Positions 22,281 through 30,303 of a DNA stretch of 30,917 nt are shown here, in pieces. Origin of the DNA: a virus. Under the pieces are notes generated by a model. That model had not been told where the DNA came from and did no database searches. It worked only from the letters and a program-made list of their open reading frames with translations. A program made the translations under genes and the position numbers. How positions within the stretch are numbered: the first letter of the stretch is position 1; every line of letters begins with the position of its first letter. The stretch lies in the IMG/VR virus record IMGVR_UViG_3300028416_000001, positions 1 through 30,917 of that record; one strand, written 5' to 3'.

Positions 22281-24208
22281 AAAAAGTAGTAGAAATAAAA
22301 GTTGTTAGTAAACAAGCTGAAAAAGACCTTAAAGCTATAAACTCAACTATTGATGAACAAAGAAGTATACTTGTTTTATTAGAGGAGGAATATATTAAAT
22401 CAAAAAAAGCACTTGACGATTACAATAAATCTGGCAAAGTAAACCTAGCACAAGAAAGGCAACTAAAACAAGCCTTATCAGAAAGAAAAGATGCACTAAC
22501 AGACCAACGTTTAGGTTTAAAAAAATTAGCAGTTGAACAAAGAGCATCAACTAAGGCAGCACAAGAGGGAAAAAAAGCACAAAAAGAAAATACTAATATT
22601 GTACGTGCTATTGATAAATTGACAGGTGGCTATGCAACTAAAATTATAAAACTAAAAAAAGGTTTTGTTTCTGGATTTGGTGCTGTTAAGAATTTCGTAA
22701 AAGGTTTAAGTGGAATTAAAAAAGCATTAATTGCTACAGGTATTGGAGCTTTAGTCGTAGGTTTAGCAACCGTCATCGCTTATTGGGACGAAATCACAGC
22801 ACTGTTCGACAATGGTTCTAAAGCTCTTCAGAAACAAGCAGACGAACAAAGAAGCAATGTTCAACTGTCAGATGACCAACTTGCACTACTTGAGCAACAA
22901 GAGAAAATATTAAAACTTCAAGGTGGTAGCACTGAAGAGATAGTTGCAGAAAAAAGAAAAGTATTACTACTTCAACAAGAACAGAACACTGCTTTACTTG
23001 AAACGCTTAAACTTCAATTAGAATTAGAGAAATCACAAGTTCGTGAATTATCATTCTTTGAGAAAGCACAGATTGCCACTTTAGAATCTCTTGGTCAGTA
23101 TGAAGCAGCCGCTAAAATACGAGCAAAAGGCATGATGGCGTCTGAAGAAGAGCTTGATAAGATAAAAGAACTTGAAGAAGAAATACAACAAACAAAACTT
23201 AAGTCTGGTCAAATAGATATTGCTTTAGCGACAATTGACGCAAACAAAAAGAAGAATAGAGAAAAAGACGCTAAAGACAGAAAAGATAAAGACGATAAAG
23301 AACTTAAAGAAATAGAGCGTAAGAATAAAGAAAAACTACGTTTAGAAAAAGAATATCAAGATAGGCTTAAAAATCTAAAAGACAGAATAAGAGAAGCTGA
23401 AGCAGTCACAGACGATGAACAAAGAGCTTTAAAACTTGAGAAACTTAAAGAAGAAAACAAACAGCTAATGGCTGAAGCTCTTGCTTTTGGTTTACTTTCA
23501 GAAGACCTTATAAAGTCTTTAAGAGAGCGAGAAAAAGCACTTGAAGAAGAGTTTAAGCTTGAAGACCAAGAAAAGAAAATAGTTGAACTTGAACTTGACA
23601 AAGAGTTTGATAATTTAACATTTGAAGATAAAAGAGAAGTTCTTCAAACACAAAGACAACTTGTACAAGACGATACTACATTATCAGATGAACAAAAATT
23701 AAAATTAAAGAAACAATTTGATGATGCTGAAATAAAATTGGATAAATCAGTAAAAGATGCTAAACTAGATAATGCTCAAGCTATAAGCGGTGCAATTGGC
23801 GGTCTACAATCACTTGCTGGGGAAAGCACTACTGCTGGTAAAGCTCTTGGGGTTGCTTCTGCAACTATTGATACTTATGTTGGTGCAAATAAGGCAATAG
23901 CTCAAGGTGGTATTGCTGGAACTGCTGCAGCTATTGGAATTATAGCTTCAGGTCTTGCAAATGTAAAAAACATTGTAAGCACAAAAGTACCATCAACAAA
24001 AGGAGGTAGTCCATCAACTTCTGGAAGCTCTCCTACTTCATTACCACAACCACCTAGCTTTAATATAGTAGGTGCAACAGAAACAAGCCAGTTAGCAGAA
24101 GCAGTTGGAAGCCAAACTCAACAACCAGTTCAAGCTTACGTTGTTTCAAATGATATCACAACCGCACAGAGCTTAGAAAATAACATTGTTGAGGGTGCAA
24201 CTTTATAA
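22271..24208 (+). CDS. Tape measure protein
   Basis: 645 aa. Long coiled-coil stretches (about 10-110 and 300-500; runs of K/E/L such as RKNKEKLRLEKEYQDRLKNL), a hydrophobic region (KKALIATGIGALVVGLATVIAYW, about 152-174) and a second Ala/Gly-rich segment (AISGAIGGLQSLAG to AAIGIIASGLANV). This is the classic tape-measure architecture: it fixes tail length and is ejected into the host. Scaling of about 0.15 nm per residue would give a tail near 97 nm (inference). No lytic transglycosylase domain seen. Confidence 0.82.
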   Translation: MAIEKVVEIKVVSKQAEKDLKAINSTIDEQRSILVLLEEEYIKSKKALDDYNKSGKVNLAQERQLKQALSERKDALTDQRLGLKKLAVEQRASTKAAQEGKKAQKENTNIVRAIDKLTGGYATKIIKLKKGFVSGFGAVKNFVKGLSGIKKALIATGIGALVVGLATVIAYWDEITALFDNGSKALQKQADEQRSNVQLSDDQLALLEQQEKILKLQGGSTEEIVAEKRKVLLLQQEQNTALLETLKLQLELEKSQVRELSFFEKAQIATLESLGQYEAAAKIRAKGMMASEEELDKIKELEEEIQQTKLKSGQIDIALATIDANKKKNREKDAKDRKDKDDKELKEIERKNKEKLRLEKEYQDRLKNLKDRIREAEAVTDDEQRALKLEKLKEENKQLMAEALAFGLLSEDLIKSLREREKALEEEFKLEDQEKKIVELELDKEFDNLTFEDKREVLQTQRQLVQDDTTLSDEQKLKLKKQFDDAEIKLDKSVKDAKLDNAQAISGAIGGLQSLAGESTTAGKALGVASATIDTYVGANKAIAQGGIAGTAAAIGIIASGLANVKNIVSTKVPSTKGGSPSTSGSSPTSLPQPPSFNIVGATETSQLAEAVGSQTQQPVQAYVVSNDITTAQSLENNIVEGATL

Positions 24209-24210
24209 AC

Positions 24211-24238
24211 GCAAAAAAATAAATTAAAATTTATATAT
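24211..24238 (+). promoter_or_regulatory. Late-type promoter motif, site 3 (before the prohead protease)
   Basis: GCAAA (24211-24215), 14 nt, TTTATATAT (24230-24238); ATG at 24243. It lies in the 34-bp gap after the tape measure gene. Confidence 0.65.
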
Positions 24239-24242
24239 AGAT

Positions 24243-25292
24243 ATGAGAATTGTAGAACTTATCCTGGATGAAGAACAAGAGATTGGAATTGAAGCCATTT
24301 CTGTTGTAGAGAATCCAGCAATTGAAGAGGATTTCATTGCACTTAAAAGCCAAGAGTTTAAACTTGCAGAAATAGACAAAGAAAAGCGTATCTTGATGGG
24401 TGCTCTTTTAATTCCTAACAAGCCTATATACCGCAGAAACGGAGAAGATGAATACTATATATATTTCTCAAAAGATACTGTATTGAAAGCTTCGCAGATG
24501 TATCTCATGCAAGGAAAACAGAATAATTCAACGCTTGAGCATCAATATCAAATAAACGGACTTTCTTTAGTTGAAAGCTGGATTGTTGAAGATAAGGTGC
24601 ATGATAAAAGCGTGAAGTATGGAATGGATTTACCTTTAGGAACTTGGGTTGGAAGCGTTAAAGTAAACAATGATAAAATCTGGGAGGAGTTTGTGAAGAC
24701 TGGAAAAGTAAAAGGGTTTTCAATTGAAGGATACTTTGCAGATAAAATGGAAAGACCAAAAGATCAAACTCTTGAAGATTTTAGTAGTGATTTAATACTG
24801 CAAGAGATTGAGGAAGCAGAAGCAGAATATTTATTGAAAGAGATAAAAGCTATTATCAAAAATGATAAGAGAACAAAATCTGGAAAGAAAACAATTCTTG
24901 AGAGTTATTCTGACTATCCAAGTGGAGTAAAAAATAATGCAAAGCGAGGTCTGGAGCTTAATGAGAAAGTAAATAATAAATGTGCAACTCAAGTTGGTAA
25001 AGTTAGAGCTCAACAGTTAGCTCAAGGTAAGCCAATAAGTGTACAAACAATCAAGCGTATGTATTCTTATCTCTCAAGAGCAGAGGAGTATTATGATGAG
25101 GGAAATACAAAAGCATGTGGAACAATCTCTTATCTTTTATGGGGTGGTAAAGCTGGTAAACGCTGGGCACTTAGCAAATTAAAAGAATTGGACTTGATTG
25201 ATCTTGAAGCTCCTTGTCAAGCTGGATACAGACAGTATGGAATGAAGATGAAGAACGGAAAATTAGTACCTAACTGTGTTCCAATAAAATGA
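24243..25292 (+). CDS. Prohead maturation protease (XkdF/S78-like) with extra C-terminal domain
   Basis: 349 aa. MGALLIPNKPIYRR, then TLEHQYQINGLSLVESWIVED (H100) and VKGFSIEGYF (S160) match the histidine and serine of XkdF-like phage proteases (Peptidase_S78_2 type). They cleave scaffold and capsid proteins during head maturation. Residues about 225-320 form an extra helical domain (YSDYPSGVKNNAKRGLELNE; LLWGGKAGKRWALSKLKEL), followed by a short C-rich tail (CQAGYRQYGMKMKNGK). Gene order (protease, unknown, scaffold-like, capsid) agrees. The stop overlaps the next ATG. Confidence 0.8.
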   Translation: MRIVELILDEEQEIGIEAISVVENPAIEEDFIALKSQEFKLAEIDKEKRILMGALLIPNKPIYRRNGEDEYYIYFSKDTVLKASQMYLMQGKQNNSTLEHQYQINGLSLVESWIVEDKVHDKSVKYGMDLPLGTWVGSVKVNNDKIWEEFVKTGKVKGFSIEGYFADKMERPKDQTLEDFSSDLILQEIEEAEAEYLLKEIKAIIKNDKRTKSGKKTILESYSDYPSGVKNNAKRGLELNEKVNNKCATQVGKVRAQQLAQGKPISVQTIKRMYSYLSRAEEYYDEGNTKACGTISYLLWGGKAGKRWALSKLKELDLIDLEAPCQAGYRQYGMKMKNGKLVPNCVPIK

Positions 25293-25669
25293 GAAGATTT
25301 AAAAAATTTATAACTCCAGGAAATTCATCTCCAAAAGGAAAGAAAAGAGCTTGTTTGTGTGAGGATAATACTTATTCAACTAAATGTTGTGATGGAAGCT
25401 TAAGAGCTCAAGGTATAGGTAGAATTACAAGGGAAGATTTTAGCGGTATTTGGTATGGTTATTATGTTCAATCTTGTGAAGATGGTCATAATCATCACGT
25501 TCATATACACGATACAGTTTTACAAGTAGGAAAAACATATTATTTGACTTTAGAAAACAATCATAATGAATGTTATACTATTTTAGAGGAAAGTCAAGCA
25601 GAGGGAATACACATAAATACAGCATCTATTGCTTATGATGATTGTACAACTTGCGAAGATGCAAATTAA
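25289..25669 (+). CDS. Cys/His-rich head-region protein, 126 aa
   Basis: 126 aa. Basic N-terminus, then KKRACLCEDNTYSTKCCDGSLRAQGIG (about 18-44), an element common to short Bacteroidota phage structural proteins. GHNHHVHIHD (about 66-75) is histidine-rich, and the end carries DDCTTCEDAN. Seven or more cysteines and clustered histidines suggest metal or disulfide structure. ATGA overlap with the protease. Possibly a head decoration or minor capsid protein. Function not established. Confidence 0.6.
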   Translation: MRRFKKFITPGNSSPKGKKRACLCEDNTYSTKCCDGSLRAQGIGRITREDFSGIWYGYYVQSCEDGHNHHVHIHDTVLQVGKTYYLTLENNHNECYTILEESQAEGIHINTASIAYDDCTTCEDAN

Positions 25670-25673
25670 AAAT

Positions 25674-25701
25674 GCAAATTAATTTTTTAACACTTATATA
25701 T
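25674..25701 (+). promoter_or_regulatory. Late-type promoter motif, site 4 (before scaffold/capsid)
   Basis: GCAAA (25674-25678), 14 nt, CTTATATAT (25693-25701); ATG at 25706. The upstream half lies in a 13-bp-spaced direct repeat of TGCAAATTAA (25660-25669 and 25673-25682). Confidence 0.68.
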
Positions 25702-25705
25702 TAAT

Positions 25706-26338
25706 ATGAACACAAATGATATGATCGAGAAAATCAAAGACGTTCTTAACTTATCCACAGAGATTAAGTTGGAACAACAAACGTTAGAAAACGGTGCTGT
25801 TTTGGAAGCAGAATCTTTTGAAGCTGGCAAAGAAGTTTTCATTGTTACAGAAGATGAGAAAGTTGCTGTACCTATCGGAGAGTATGAGCTTGAAGATGGT
25901 AGAGTGCTTGTAGTAGCAGAAGAGGGTTTGATATCTGAAATCAAAGAAGCTGGTGCAGAAGAGGAAACTCCAGAAGCAACAGAAGAAGAGGTTGAAGAAG
26001 TTGAAGCAGCAGAAGAGGAGAAGGAAGAGATGGGATACGCTACTAAAGAGGAACTTGCAGAAGTTAAAGAAATGATTGAAGAAATCAAAGCTATGCTTGA
26101 GCCAAAGGAGGAAATGAGTTCAGAAGATTTAGGGAATCTTATTACAGAGGAACTTGCAAAGCATGAAAGAACTGAATTAAGCGAAGTTCCAGAAGATGTA
26201 CAAGCTGAACTTAATGAGCCAGCAGCAGAGCCAATCAAAGCAAATCCAGAAAATAAAGCTTCTGTTAATTTAAACAGATTAGCTCCAAAAAGACCAACAA
26301 CAATTTTAGACCGAGTAATTAACAAAATAAATCAATAA
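25706..26338 (+). CDS. Scaffold-like acidic protein
   Basis: 210 aa, strongly acidic. About residues 90-135 are almost all E/A/K and helical (VEEVEAAEEEKEEMGYATKE; EVKEMIEEIKAMLE), and the C-terminus turns basic (LAPKRPTTILDRVINKINQ). An acidic coiled protein with a basic capsid-binding tail, directly upstream of the major capsid gene and downstream of the protease, is the usual form of a scaffolding protein. No family motif was recognised. The ATG sits 13 bases from the late-type box. Confidence 0.65.
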   Translation: MNTNDMIEKIKDVLNLSTEIKLEQQTLENGAVLEAESFEAGKEVFIVTEDEKVAVPIGEYELEDGRVLVVAEEGLISEIKEAGAEEETPEATEEEVEEVEAAEEEKEEMGYATKEELAEVKEMIEEIKAMLEPKEEMSSEDLGNLITEELAKHERTELSEVPEDVQAELNEPAAEPIKANPENKASVNLNRLAPKRPTTILDRVINKINQ

Positions 26339-26341
26339 TAA

Positions 26342-27277
26342 ATGGCAACAACAACATCAATTACAACAACTTACGCTGGTGAGTTTGCTGGTAAATACAT
26401 AGCAGCAGCTTTATTGAGCGGAGAAACTCTTAACAAAGGTGGGGTAGAAATCAAACCAAACGTTAAGTTTAAAGAAGTAATCAAAAAAGTATCAACTGAT
26501 GCAATCTTAAAAGATGCAACTTGTGATTTTGATCCAACTTCAACTATTACACTAACAGAAAGAATCCTTCAACCAGAGGAGTTTCAAGTAAACTTACAAT
26601 TGTGTAAGAAAGATTTTCGTTCTGACTGGGAAGCAATCGAGATGGGTTATTCAACATTTGATCAACTTCCTCCATCATTTTCAGATTTCTTAATCTCTCA
26701 CGTTGCAGAGAAAGTAGCTCAAAAAACAGAGCAGAACATCTGGGGCGGAGTAAATGCTAACGCTGGAGAATTTGATGGATTCACTGTTCTTTTGGCAGCA
26801 GATGGAGATGTTAATGATGCAGTAACTACTGAAACTGCTTTCACGGCAGCAAATATCACAACAGAAATAGGAAAATTGGTAGATGCTATTCCTAACAGTG
26901 TTTTATACCAAGAAGATTTACACATCTATGTTCCTAACAATGTTTACCAACTTTACCTACGAGCTTTGGGAGGATTCCAATCTGGTGGTGTAGGTGCTAA
27001 TGGTTATGACAATAAAGGAAACAACCAAGCATTAAGCAACTTGCTTTTTGATGGAATTAAAATATTCAGAGCTCCTGGAATGCCAGCAGACCATATGGTT
27101 GCTGCACAGAAGTCAAACTTATTCTTTGGTACTGGCTTGTTGTCAGATTCTCAAGAAGTTAAGGTTATTGACATGAGCGACGTAGATGGAAGTCAAAACG
27201 TAAGAGTAGTAATGAGAGCAACCGCTGGAGTTCAGTATGGTATCGGTGGAGACATCGCTCTTTATACACTTGCATAA
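26342..27277 (+). CDS. Major capsid protein
   Basis: 311 aa. Starts MATTTSITTTYAGEFAGKYI; contains TSTITLTERILQPEEFQVNLQLCKKDF (about 75-101), IWGGVNANAGEFDGFTVLL, then DLHIYVPNNVYQLYLRALGG and ALYTLA at the end, consistent with HK97-fold capsids of Bacteroidota phages. Highly regular codon use suggests strong expression. It is followed at once by a strong terminator. Identification rests on order (protease, scaffold-like, this) and composition. Confidence 0.82.
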   Translation: MATTTSITTTYAGEFAGKYIAAALLSGETLNKGGVEIKPNVKFKEVIKKVSTDAILKDATCDFDPTSTITLTERILQPEEFQVNLQLCKKDFRSDWEAIEMGYSTFDQLPPSFSDFLISHVAEKVAQKTEQNIWGGVNANAGEFDGFTVLLAADGDVNDAVTTETAFTAANITTEIGKLVDAIPNSVLYQEDLHIYVPNNVYQLYLRALGGFQSGGVGANGYDNKGNNQALSNLLFDGIKIFRAPGMPADHMVAAQKSNLFFGTGLLSDSQEVKVIDMSDVDGSQNVRVVMRATAGVQYGIGGDIALYTLA

Positions 27278-27298
27278 TTAAATTAATAACTAACGTAG

Positions 27299-27329
27299 AA
27301 AGGGGTGGGGAATATCCCTACCCTTTTTT
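27299..27329 (+). terminator. Rho-independent terminator after the capsid gene
   Basis: Arms 27303-27310 and 27316-27323 (GGGTGGGG with CCCTACCC, one G-U), loop AATAT, extended by A-T pairs, then six T. Placed just after the capsid stop, as expected for the most abundant transcript. Confidence 0.9.
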
Positions 27330-27348
27330 ATTATAAAAAACTAAAAAT

Positions 27349-27864
27349 ATGGCATGTGCAGTAACAAGCGGTCGCTCATTACCTTGTAAGAATAGCGTTG
27401 GAGGTCTTAAGACAATTTACATTCTTGACTTTGACTCAACGATTGCTGCTCTTTCTGATACATCTGGAACAATTGATTTAACAACTGGAGGAGATTTCTT
27501 CAAGTTTGATATCAAAGGTAACAGTTCTTTGGAAACAGCAGTAAACAGTTCTCGTGAGAATGGAACGACTTTTTATGAAACAACTTTAAACATTACTTTT
27601 ACTTTCCTTGATGTGGCAACGCAAGAGCAAATCAAACTTTTGAATGCTGGTAGAGCTCATTACGTAGTAGAAGATTACAATGGAAATCAACTGTTAATCG
27701 GACATAAGAACGGTGCAGAAATTACTGGTGGTACAATCGTAAGCGGTGCAGCAATGGGTGACCTTTCTGGGTTTACTTTAGTTGCAACAGCTCAAGAAGT
27801 AGCTCCACCATACTTTGTAAGCAACTTGCAAGAGGATGCTACACAGATAGATCCAGACGCTTAA
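27349..27864 (+). CDS. Major tail (tube) protein
   Basis: 171 aa. MACAVTSGRSLPCKNSVGGLKTIYIL, beta-rich middle (DFFKFDIKGNSSLETAVNSS; FYETTLNITFTFLD), and MGDLSGFTLVATAQEVAPPYF near the end, where the DLSGFTLTxxAxE pattern is typical of tube proteins of Bacteroidota siphophages. Hexamers of it would form the tail tube. It lies between the capsid and portal genes, flanked by terminators on both sides, suggesting its own transcript or read-through from the capsid. Confidence 0.75.
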   Translation: MACAVTSGRSLPCKNSVGGLKTIYILDFDSTIAALSDTSGTIDLTTGGDFFKFDIKGNSSLETAVNSSRENGTTFYETTLNITFTFLDVATQEQIKLLNAGRAHYVVEDYNGNQLLIGHKNGAEITGGTIVSGAAMGDLSGFTLVATAQEVAPPYFVSNLQEDATQIDPDA

Positions 27865-27891
27865 TTTAGAGCAAATTAAAGGGTGTATTCA

Positions 27892-27922
27892 AGGGGTTAT
27901 CTTAATTGGTAACCCTTTTTTT
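27892..27922 (+). terminator. Rho-independent terminator after the tail tube gene
   Basis: GGGTTA (27894-27899) pairs with TAACCC (27910-27915), followed by seven T (27916-27922). It closes the capsid-tube block before the long gap. Confidence 0.82.
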
Positions 27923-28103
27923 ATGCTTTTTATTCATTTGATTTAAGGGCAATTTTAAGCGTTTTACGAGTTGTTATGCTCTCTGTAATATAGGTCTATT
28001 AAAAAACCGAGTTCTTTGAACTGACAAAAAACCCTTCTTACAAAATTATGTAAAATACTTATTACATAAATTCCAGAAATATAAGTGTTTTTGCAATTAT
28101 CAT
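27923..28103. other. AT-rich gap after the tail tube gene
   Basis: No supported + strand gene. A minus-strand frame (stop near 27964) reads ILHNFVRRVFCQFKELGFLI in part, but has no credible start. ACTTAT (near 28049) and ATAAGT (28080-28086) form a loose inverted repeat. The end holds a hairpin that merges with the promoter at 28104. It is the longest gap in the genome (27865-28135, 271 bp). Confidence 0.5.
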
Positions 28104-28109
28104 GCAAAA
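28089..28109. repeat. Palindromic operator-like hairpin over a late promoter
   Basis: TTTTGCA (28089-28095), 7-nt spacer, TGCAAAA (28103-28109): a perfect 7-bp inverted repeat whose right arm contains the GCAAA box of the promoter at 28104-28131. It could be a protein-binding site or chance symmetry. Confidence 0.5.
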
Positions 28110-28131
28110 TATTTCTTTTTTGTTTATATAT
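28104..28131 (+). promoter_or_regulatory. Late-type promoter motif, site 5 (before the portal operon)
   Basis: GCAAA (28104-28108), 14 nt, TTTATATAT (28123-28131); ATG at 28136. It lies at the end of the longest noncoding gap, well separated from coding sequence, which makes it the cleanest example of the motif. Confidence 0.7.
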
Positions 28132-28135
28132 TAAT

Positions 28136-28486
28136 ATGAAGTTAATTGGAACAAGCGGAAGTAAATCTTTTAAGATAATTCCAAGAGAATACATTACTGG
28201 TAGCATCACTGTTAATTTAAAAAGTGAGAGCACTGGATCAAATATAAGCATAACTCCAACAGCTTCAACAGACAGAAATTACTCAACTTTTACAGCAGAT
28301 TTTGGAACGCTTACGGAGGGAGATTTCTATACGTTGGAAGTAAAGAATGGAAGCTCTGTAATTTATAAAGACAGAGTATTTTGCACAGACCAAACAATTA
28401 ATCAATCCAACAACGATTATTACTCTGTAAATAGTGGAGAGTATGTCCAGGAGGATAGTTATGACAACGATTACATAATATTATGA
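28136..28486 (+). CDS. Hypothetical head-region protein, 116 aa
   Basis: 116 aa from the ATG at 28136 (MKLIGTSGSKSFKIIPREY). The frame is open upstream, but an earlier start would place coding sequence over the promoter and hairpin. Beta-rich (GSITVNLKSESTGSNISITP; YSTFTADFGTLTEGDFYTLEV; IYKDRVFCTDQ), Ig-like in pattern. It precedes the portal gene with an ATGA overlap. A head- or tail-associated structural role is likely; family not recognised. Confidence 0.62.
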   Translation: MKLIGTSGSKSFKIIPREYITGSITVNLKSESTGSNISITPTASTDRNYSTFTADFGTLTEGDFYTLEVKNGSSVIYKDRVFCTDQTINQSNNDYYSVNSGEYVQEDSYDNDYIIL

Positions 28487-30303
28487 ATGATTTAAGAGTA
28501 GTAAATCTAAGCACTTATACCAGTCCAGAGATTGTGGAGAAATCCAACAAAGAGTGGGTTGCTTATGGAAACGACAATAATTATTTCCAGTATCTTATTG
28601 ACAGATATAATGGAAGTCCAACAAACAATGCTATTATCAACGGAGTATCGGAGATGATATATGGAAAAGGATTGGATGCTTTAGATTCAAACAAGAAGCC
28701 AGAGCAATACGCAAAGATGATTTCTTTGTTTCACAAGGATTGTGTAAGAAAGCTTTGTTACGATTTGAAGCTTATGGGACAGTGCTCCATGCAAGTGATA
28801 TACTCAAAGGACAGAAAGACTGTTGCAAGAGTAGAGCATATACCAGTGGAAAACTTAAGAGCAGAGAAGTGCAATGAGAAAGGAGAGGTTGAAGCGTATT
28901 ACTATTCAGATAACTGGAGTAAAGTAAAAAGAGCGGATGAGTGCACAAGAATACCAGCTTTTGGTTATTCAAATGAATCAATCGAGATCGTATATGTAAA
29001 ACCGTATCGAGCTGGATACAAATACTATTCCTCTCCAGATTATCAAGGTGGACTTCAATACGCAGAGCTTGAGGAAGAGATCAGCAACTATCATCTCAAT
29101 AACATACTTAACGGACTTGCACCAAGTATGCTAATTAATTTTAACAATGGTACACCTAACGCTGAAGAGCGACAAATGTTAGAAAACCGTATTTATTCTA
29201 AATTTTCTGGTAGTTCTAACGCGGGTAAATTCATCCTAGCGTTTAACGATAACCCAGAGAGTGCAGCAACGATTGAGCCAATCCAGTTAAGTGATGCTCA
29301 CAATCAGTATCAGTTTTTATCAGACGAGAGCGGTAAGAAAATAATGGTAGCACACAGGATAGTTTCTCCAATGCTTTTGGGAATTAAGGACAGCTCTGGA
29401 CTTGGAAACAATGCAGAAGAACTAAAGACTGCAAGTACTTTAATGGATAACACTGTTATTAGACCATTTCAGACACTTTTGATTGATGCGTTTGACCAGA
29501 TATTATCCTATAACAGTATAGCTCTTAAATTATACTTTAAAACACTACAGCCACTTGAGTTTACTGATTTGGAGAACGTTGTTGATAAGGAAACAAGAGA
29601 AGAGGAAACTGGAGTTAAATTAAGCAAAGAGCTTCCAGATGAAATGGGTAGTGATATTGCAGATGCTTTGATTGAGCTCGGAGAAGATGAAGAGGAGCTT
29701 TTAAAGGACTTTGATGTTATTGATGAGCGTGAGGTAAGTTATGAGCATGAAGAGGAGCTTGATGAAGTTATAACTGATTTAAACAAGCCAGAGGAAAAGA
29801 GTTTGCTTTCTAAGATTTGGGAGTTTGTAAGCACTGGAAGTGCAAAGCCATACAGAGAAAGTGAACAAGATGGAACTTCTAAGCAATCAAGAGAAGAGGG
29901 AAATGAATTTCTTGTAAGATATATGTATGCACCAGCAAGAACAAAATCTACTTCAAGACAATTCTGTTCGAAAATGGTAAGTGCTAAAAAAGTTTACAGA
30001 AAAGAAGATATTGCTGCAATGGAAAACAAAGCAGTAAACGCTGGATTTGGAAAAGATGGTAGCGATACTTATTCCATTTGGCTTTATAAAGGCGGTGCAA
30101 GATGTAATCACAAATGGTTTAGAAAGACTTACGTTAGAAAAGAGGGAGCTAAAGGACTTGGGGATGCAATAAGCACAACGGAAGCCAGGAAGAGAGGTTT
30201 TAAACCAGAAGCTAACGCACAAAAAGTTCCAGTTGCACCAAAGGATATGAAGTATAAAGGATATACAGCAGAGTATTGGAATAAAATGAAATTTAAAAAC
30301 TAA
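28483..30303 (+). CDS. Portal protein with C-terminal extension
   Basis: 606 aa. Residues about 1-400 are portal-like: SNKEWVAYGNDNNYFQYLIDRY, NNAIINGVSEMIYGKGL, AEERQMLENRIYSKFSG, MVAHRIVSPMLLGIKDSSGLGNNAEEL. A long acidic linker follows (about 390-450). The C-terminal domain (RYMYAPARTKSTSRQFCSKM; YSIWLYKGGARCNHKWF) is an extension seen in Bacteroidota phage portals. The portal is the ring through which DNA enters and leaves the head. Around 29150-29255 codons switch to GGT/CGA/CGT/CCT, unlike the AGA/GGA/CCA flanks. Confidence 0.82.
   Translation: MNDLRVVNLSTYTSPEIVEKSNKEWVAYGNDNNYFQYLIDRYNGSPTNNAIINGVSEMIYGKGLDALDSNKKPEQYAKMISLFHKDCVRKLCYDLKLMGQCSMQVIYSKDRKTVARVEHIPVENLRAEKCNEKGEVEAYYYSDNWSKVKRADECTRIPAFGYSNESIEIVYVKPYRAGYKYYSSPDYQGGLQYAELEEEISNYHLNNILNGLAPSMLINFNNGTPNAEERQMLENRIYSKFSGSSNAGKFILAFNDNPESAATIEPIQLSDAHNQYQFLSDESGKKIMVAHRIVSPMLLGIKDSSGLGNNAEELKTASTLMDNTVIRPFQTLLIDAFDQILSYNSIALKLYFKTLQPLEFTDLENVVDKETREEETGVKLSKELPDEMGSDIADALIELGEDEEELLKDFDVIDEREVSYEHEEELDEVITDLNKPEEKSLLSKIWEFVSTGSAKPYRESEQDGTSKQSREEGNEFLVRYMYAPARTKSTSRQFCSKMVSAKKVYRKEDIAAMENKAVNAGFGKDGSDTYSIWLYKGGARCNHKWFRKTYVRKEGAKGLGDAISTTEARKRGFKPEANAQKVPVAPKDMKYKGYTAEYWNKMKFKN

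Noticed and set aside
25751-25759. Perfect DnaA-box consensus TTATCCACA
   Set aside because: It is a single copy inside the scaffold-like coding sequence, encoding ordinary residues, with no cluster of boxes or AT-rich unwinding region beside it.
25687-26325. 212-codon open frame on the minus strand opposite the scaffold-like gene
   Set aside because: It is a serine-rich mirror of the E/K-rich coding strand; the + strand has the promoter, gene order and coupling.
27964-28251. Minus-strand open frame in the gap after the tail tube gene
   Set aside because: Part of it looks protein-like, but its possible starts lie inside the 28136 gene, it would run across the promoter and hairpin, and no minus-strand promoter or family match was seen.
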